From: JAUVXE01 sp964349355
Lineage (GTDB): Bacteria; Actinomycetota; Coriobacteriia; Anaerosomatales; SLCP01
Direction of reading: 5' to 3'
DNA: 8,759 bases
NCBI GenBank assembly: GCA_964349355.1
Contig: CAYGFZ010000056.1
Span: 1-8,759 of the forward strand
How positions within the stretch are numbered: the first letter of the stretch is position 1; every line of letters starts with the position of its first letter. Positions 6,370-8,759 of the stretch are shown here, in pieces. The notes under the pieces were generated by a model, which was not told where the DNA came from, searched no databases, and saw nothing but the letters and a program-made list of their open reading frames with translations. The position numbers and the translations under genes are program-made.

Positions 6370-8544
6370 GTGAGGTTTCTTCTGACCGCAATGATGACCA
6401 CCCTGATCATGATCGTGACAGGGTTGCTCTCTCTTGCATTCCCTGGATCGGCCTACGCGCAGACTGAAGCCCCGGGGTTCGTGCACGCCCAGGCGGTCCG
6501 CGGGCATATCGTCGTCGTCAACTGGGAGCCACCGCTCGGCGATTCGACCGAGAACATGACCTACCGCATCTACCGGGCACAAGGAGCGACGCTCCCCGCC
6601 TTCCCCGGGAGCGGCTGGACGCTCGCGGGGACCACCGACAAGCGGTGGAAGAACTCGTTCCTCGATGACGAGCCGAAGGCCAACTCTGCTCGTTATTGGT
6701 ATCTCGTCACCGCGAATAACGGCACCCAGGGCGAGAGCCTTGCAAGCCCGGTGAATTCGGGGGTCTCCTGGCACGCCACGAATCGACGGTCGTACTACTA
6801 TGCGCCGGCGACCGCCGCCGGGTCCGATTCTTATCAGCGCTACATCGGTCCGTATACGTTGCCGCCGCTCGAGCCGACGAACCTGCGGCTCTCAGGCGCA
6901 GATGAGGAGATCACCATCGAATGGGATCCGGTACCCTCGACCAACATAGTCGAGTACCGCATCTACCGGTTTACTTCGAGCGGGCAGGATCCCGAAGGGG
7001 TCGTGCCGCTCGGGACCGTCACCGGAGCGCCTCCGGCCACGACGTTCACCGATACGACGGTCGAGCGCTACCGGCACTACTGGTACCGTATCGAAGCGGT
7101 CGATTCCGTGGGCAACACTGGTTTCCGGTCCATCGAGGTGCACTTCAGGACCGTGGCCTCGGAAGGGCCGTCCACTCCGCACGCTCTGGGAGACGACCCG
7201 TGGATGGGCGACACGTGTCGCGAGTGTCACCAGGTACACATCGCGCAGGGTCCCAAGCTGCTGAAGTTCTATCCCGAGGGCACGTCGGAGGCGGAGCTGT
7301 GCTGGACCTGTCACGACGGAACCGGTTCCCGGTACAACGTGAGAAGAGAGTTCACTGACGATCCGGTCTCTGCGCACATGGTCACATACGGGGAGACCGA
7401 AGGTGATTTCGTCTGTGTCGACTGCCACACCCCACATGGCACGACAGTTCAGACGCCGAAGCTGCTCAACGTCGATGGCGTGACCGAGGGGAACTACATC
7501 TGTTACGGCTCGGGCTGTCACGGTCCAGAGGATCCATGGGTGCCTGAGCCGCTTCCGGGGCAGGTGTTCACATCAGAGGAGTTCGATTTCCAGGCGGCGT
7601 TCGAGGGGTCCGCTCACAGCGAGATTCCCGATCCGGAGTCGGGCACGGGGATCAAGTGCTCGACGTGCCATCAGCCGCATGCTTCACCCAACCGGTGGCT
7701 GTGGACCTTTGACTCTTATCGTGGTTGCATCCAGTGCCACGGACCTGAGGCAGGCGTCGACCTGACAAGTCCGGACATCTACACGCGCATGACGCTGAGC
7801 TCGGACCCCGACACGTCGCACAACGTGCTTGCCCGCAATCAGGATGACGGCAGCTTTATGGCGTGCCAGCACTGTCACAACACACACGCTGTCACCGAGG
7901 AAAAACCTCTCGTCGATCCATGGAAACCCGGGATCCTTGCGGAGTACCAGTGGGACGAAGATCGAAACGCGCCGCTCGCCGTCCCGGACAGCAGTCCGGA
8001 TCAGCCTCGCTACAACGAGTTCTGCATCAGTTGCCATCGTCTCGACGGCGGAAGTGCGCGCCTGCCACAGGCGGAAGACACGATGCCCTGGGTCGACCCA
8101 CCGCTCGACGCCGGTTCGCTCACCAAGGATATCGGGCTCGATTGGCAGGCCAGGGTGCACGGCCGCGACTCAGCCAACGGGGCGGTACTCGATCAGGCCA
8201 CGATGGGTTACGAGAACGGCATGACGCTTTCATGCATGACCTGTCACGAACCACACGGTACGGTGAACAACTACAACCTGCGATCGGATGTCCCCAACAT
8301 CGACGGTGAGTTTCCCAAGGAGGACCTGTTGGTCGTGCAGGTGTTGGATGCGAGCGGAAACCCAGTCGCAGACTCGTATGACACGAGGTTCTTCTGCCAC
8401 AGTTGCCACCTTCATACGGCCGCCTCTCCGTCAGGCCATTCTTCGACAAACCTGAGCCAGCCGAAGAACTACCGGGTCTTCCCGAATGGGTGCACCGACA
8501 GGGCGTGCCACTCGCATGAGTCGACTGGGAATCGCCGCTTCTGA
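6370..8544 (+). CDS. Secreted undecahaem c-type cytochrome with two fibronectin-III-like domains
   Basis: This 724-residue exported cytochrome probably carries electrons outside the cytoplasmic membrane. Residues 1-30 form a signal peptide ending AYA|Q. Two fibronectin type III-like domains follow (about 34-135 and 167-260), each with a YRIYR strand. The haem region spans about 271-716. It has nine CXXCH sites starting at C283, C311, C349, C430, C453, C499, C552, C622 and C676, plus two CX4CH sites at C378 and C708: eleven haems. Distal histidine candidates are H271, H290, H336, H356, H416, H437, H484, H506, H597, H629 and H690, one per haem. The layout resembles doubled-CXXCH multihaem proteins. 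No C-terminal membrane helix, LPXTG or lipobox is visible, so it is secreted or held by partners. The GTG start keeps the only basic residue (R2) before the signal core, but its nearest GGGAG is 16 bases away; ATGs at 6391 and 6394 are alternatives. The electron donor and acceptor are unknown. Confidence 0.93.
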   Translation: MRFLLTAMMTTLIMIVTGLLSLAFPGSAYAQTEAPGFVHAQAVRGHIVVVNWEPPLGDSTENMTYRIYRAQGATLPAFPGSGWTLAGTTDKRWKNSFLDDEPKANSARYWYLVTANNGTQGESLASPVNSGVSWHATNRRSYYYAPATAAGSDSYQRYIGPYTLPPLEPTNLRLSGADEEITIEWDPVPSTNIVEYRIYRFTSSGQDPEGVVPLGTVTGAPPATTFTDTTVERYRHYWYRIEAVDSVGNTGFRSIEVHFRTVASEGPSTPHALGDDPWMGDTCRECHQVHIAQGPKLLKFYPEGTSEAELCWTCHDGTGSRYNVRREFTDDPVSAHMVTYGETEGDFVCVDCHTPHGTTVQTPKLLNVDGVTEGNYICYGSGCHGPEDPWVPEPLPGQVFTSEEFDFQAAFEGSAHSEIPDPESGTGIKCSTCHQPHASPNRWLWTFDSYRGCIQCHGPEAGVDLTSPDIYTRMTLSSDPDTSHNVLARNQDDGSFMACQHCHNTHAVTEEKPLVDPWKPGILAEYQWDEDRNAPLAVPDSSPDQPRYNEFCISCHRLDGGSARLPQAEDTMPWVDPPLDAGSLTKDIGLDWQARVHGRDSANGAVLDQATMGYENGMTLSCMTCHEPHGTVNNYNLRSDVPNIDGEFPKEDLLVVQVLDASGNPVADSYDTRFFCHSCHLHTAASPSGHSSTNLSQPKNYRVFPNGCTDRACHSHESTGNRRF

Positions 8545-8567
8545 CACGCACGCGGCTCCGCGCGTGT
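8544..8567 (+). terminator. GC-rich hairpin after the cytochrome gene, possible terminator
   Basis: ACACGC (8544-8549) pairs with GCGTGT (8562-8567), and GCGG (8552-8555) with CCGC (8558-8561), leaving a two-base AC bulge and a very tight loop that may open to four bases. It begins at the last base of the cytochrome stop codon. No T-tract follows, so it is either a weak intrinsic terminator or an mRNA 3'-end stabiliser. Confidence 0.45.
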
Positions 8568-8620
8568 AACGATTCGGTGTAGTCTGTGACCTTTCCGAGC
8601 GTCCACGGTGCGCTCTTTGC

Positions 8621-8637
8621 TACCATACGCGGTGGTA
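8621..8637. promoter_or_regulatory. Imperfect palindrome upstream of ftsE, possible operator
   Basis: TACCA (8621-8625) and TGGTA (8633-8637) are inverted copies around a seven-base GC-rich centre, about 40 bases before the ftsE ATG. Such a site could bind a dimeric regulator or be part of the ftsE promoter. I could not place a convincing -35/-10 pair here. Confidence 0.25.
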
Positions 8638-8677
8638 CTAAAGCATTCGATCCCACCATTCCGGATTCGGAGACACT

Positions 8678-8759
8678 ATGATTTCGATGCGCGGCGTCGA
8701 GAAATTCTATACGCCTGACGCGCCCGCTCTCGCTGAATTGAACGTAGAGATCGATGCGG
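8678..8759 (+). CDS. ftsE: Cell division ATP-binding protein FtsE, first 27 codons (cut by window edge)
   Basis: The visible N-terminus MISMRGVEKFYTPDAPALAE resembles ABC-transporter ATPases, whose first strand and aromatic A-loop (here Y11) precede the Walker A motif. Walker A lies beyond the window. The FtsE assignment rests on this N-terminus plus position: prfB-ftsE-ftsX is a standard order in Actinobacteriota, with FtsE-FtsX linking septal peptidoglycan hydrolysis to division. GGAG at 8669-8672 sits five bases before the ATG. An in-frame ATG at 8687 is a less likely start because it would trim the first strand. Another ABC ATPase remains possible because only 27 residues are visible. Confidence 0.75.
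   Translation, partial: MISMRGVEKFYTPDAPALAELNVEIDA

Noticed and set aside
7684..8160. Long open frames on the - strand opposite the cytochrome and other genes
   Set aside because: They are shadows of strongly supported + strand genes in GC-rich DNA. Their translations match no family I recognise and they lack credible starts.
1..8759. Mobile element, CRISPR or defence system in the window
   Set aside because: No transposase, integrase, repeat-spacer array, toxin-antitoxin pair or defence-type domain is present on either strand.

Overview
The window reads as a chromosomal segment from a high-GC bacterium. All seven genes seen are on the + strand. The anchor genes are secA, prfB and, at the right edge, the first codons of ftsE. 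The order prfB-ftsE(-ftsX-smpB) is characteristic of Actinobacteriota. Together with GC-rich codon use, a split transketolase and a multihaem cytochrome, this suggests an anaerobic actinobacterial lineage (for example Coriobacteriia-like or OPB41-like). That placement is an inference from gene order and content, not a phylogenetic result.

Layout. 1-1602: 3' part of secA. The first 55 bases are an exact copy of 1252-1306 joined out of order to the SecA motor domain, which looks like an assembly junction. 1603-2733: prfB (RF2), starting directly after the secA stop and lacking the usual programmed frameshift. 2738-3520: PHP-family metal-dependent hydrolase. 3520-4422: YitT/DUF2179 membrane protein. 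4419-5276 and 5273-6211: N- and C-terminal transketolase subunits. From secA to the second transketolase gene, junctions are 0 bp, 4 bp, or overlaps of 1-4 bp, so this is probably one co-transcribed, translationally coupled run. 6212-6369: intergenic, with a candidate promoter, a small hairpin and an 11-bp direct repeat. 6370-8544: secreted cytochrome with two fibronectin-III-like domains and 11 haem-binding motifs. 8545-8677: intergenic, with a GC-rich hairpin just after the cytochrome stop and a palindrome upstream of ftsE. 8678-8759: start of ftsE.

How the genes fit together. secA, prfB and ftsE are housekeeping genes for protein export, translation termination and cell division. Between prfB and ftsE sit five genes that are not part of the usual cluster: hydrolase, YitT, two transketolase halves and the cytochrome. 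The two transketolase subunits together make one enzyme of the non-oxidative pentose phosphate pathway. The cytochrome appears to be a separate transcription unit and is the most distinctive gene: its histidines form a regular two-haem module repeated five times plus a half module, with exactly one candidate distal histidine for each haem. It probably moves electrons outside the cytoplasmic membrane. I see no CRISPR array, tRNA, rRNA, insertion sequence or phage gene. Apart from the cytochrome architecture and its insertion site, nothing here looks like an undescribed system.
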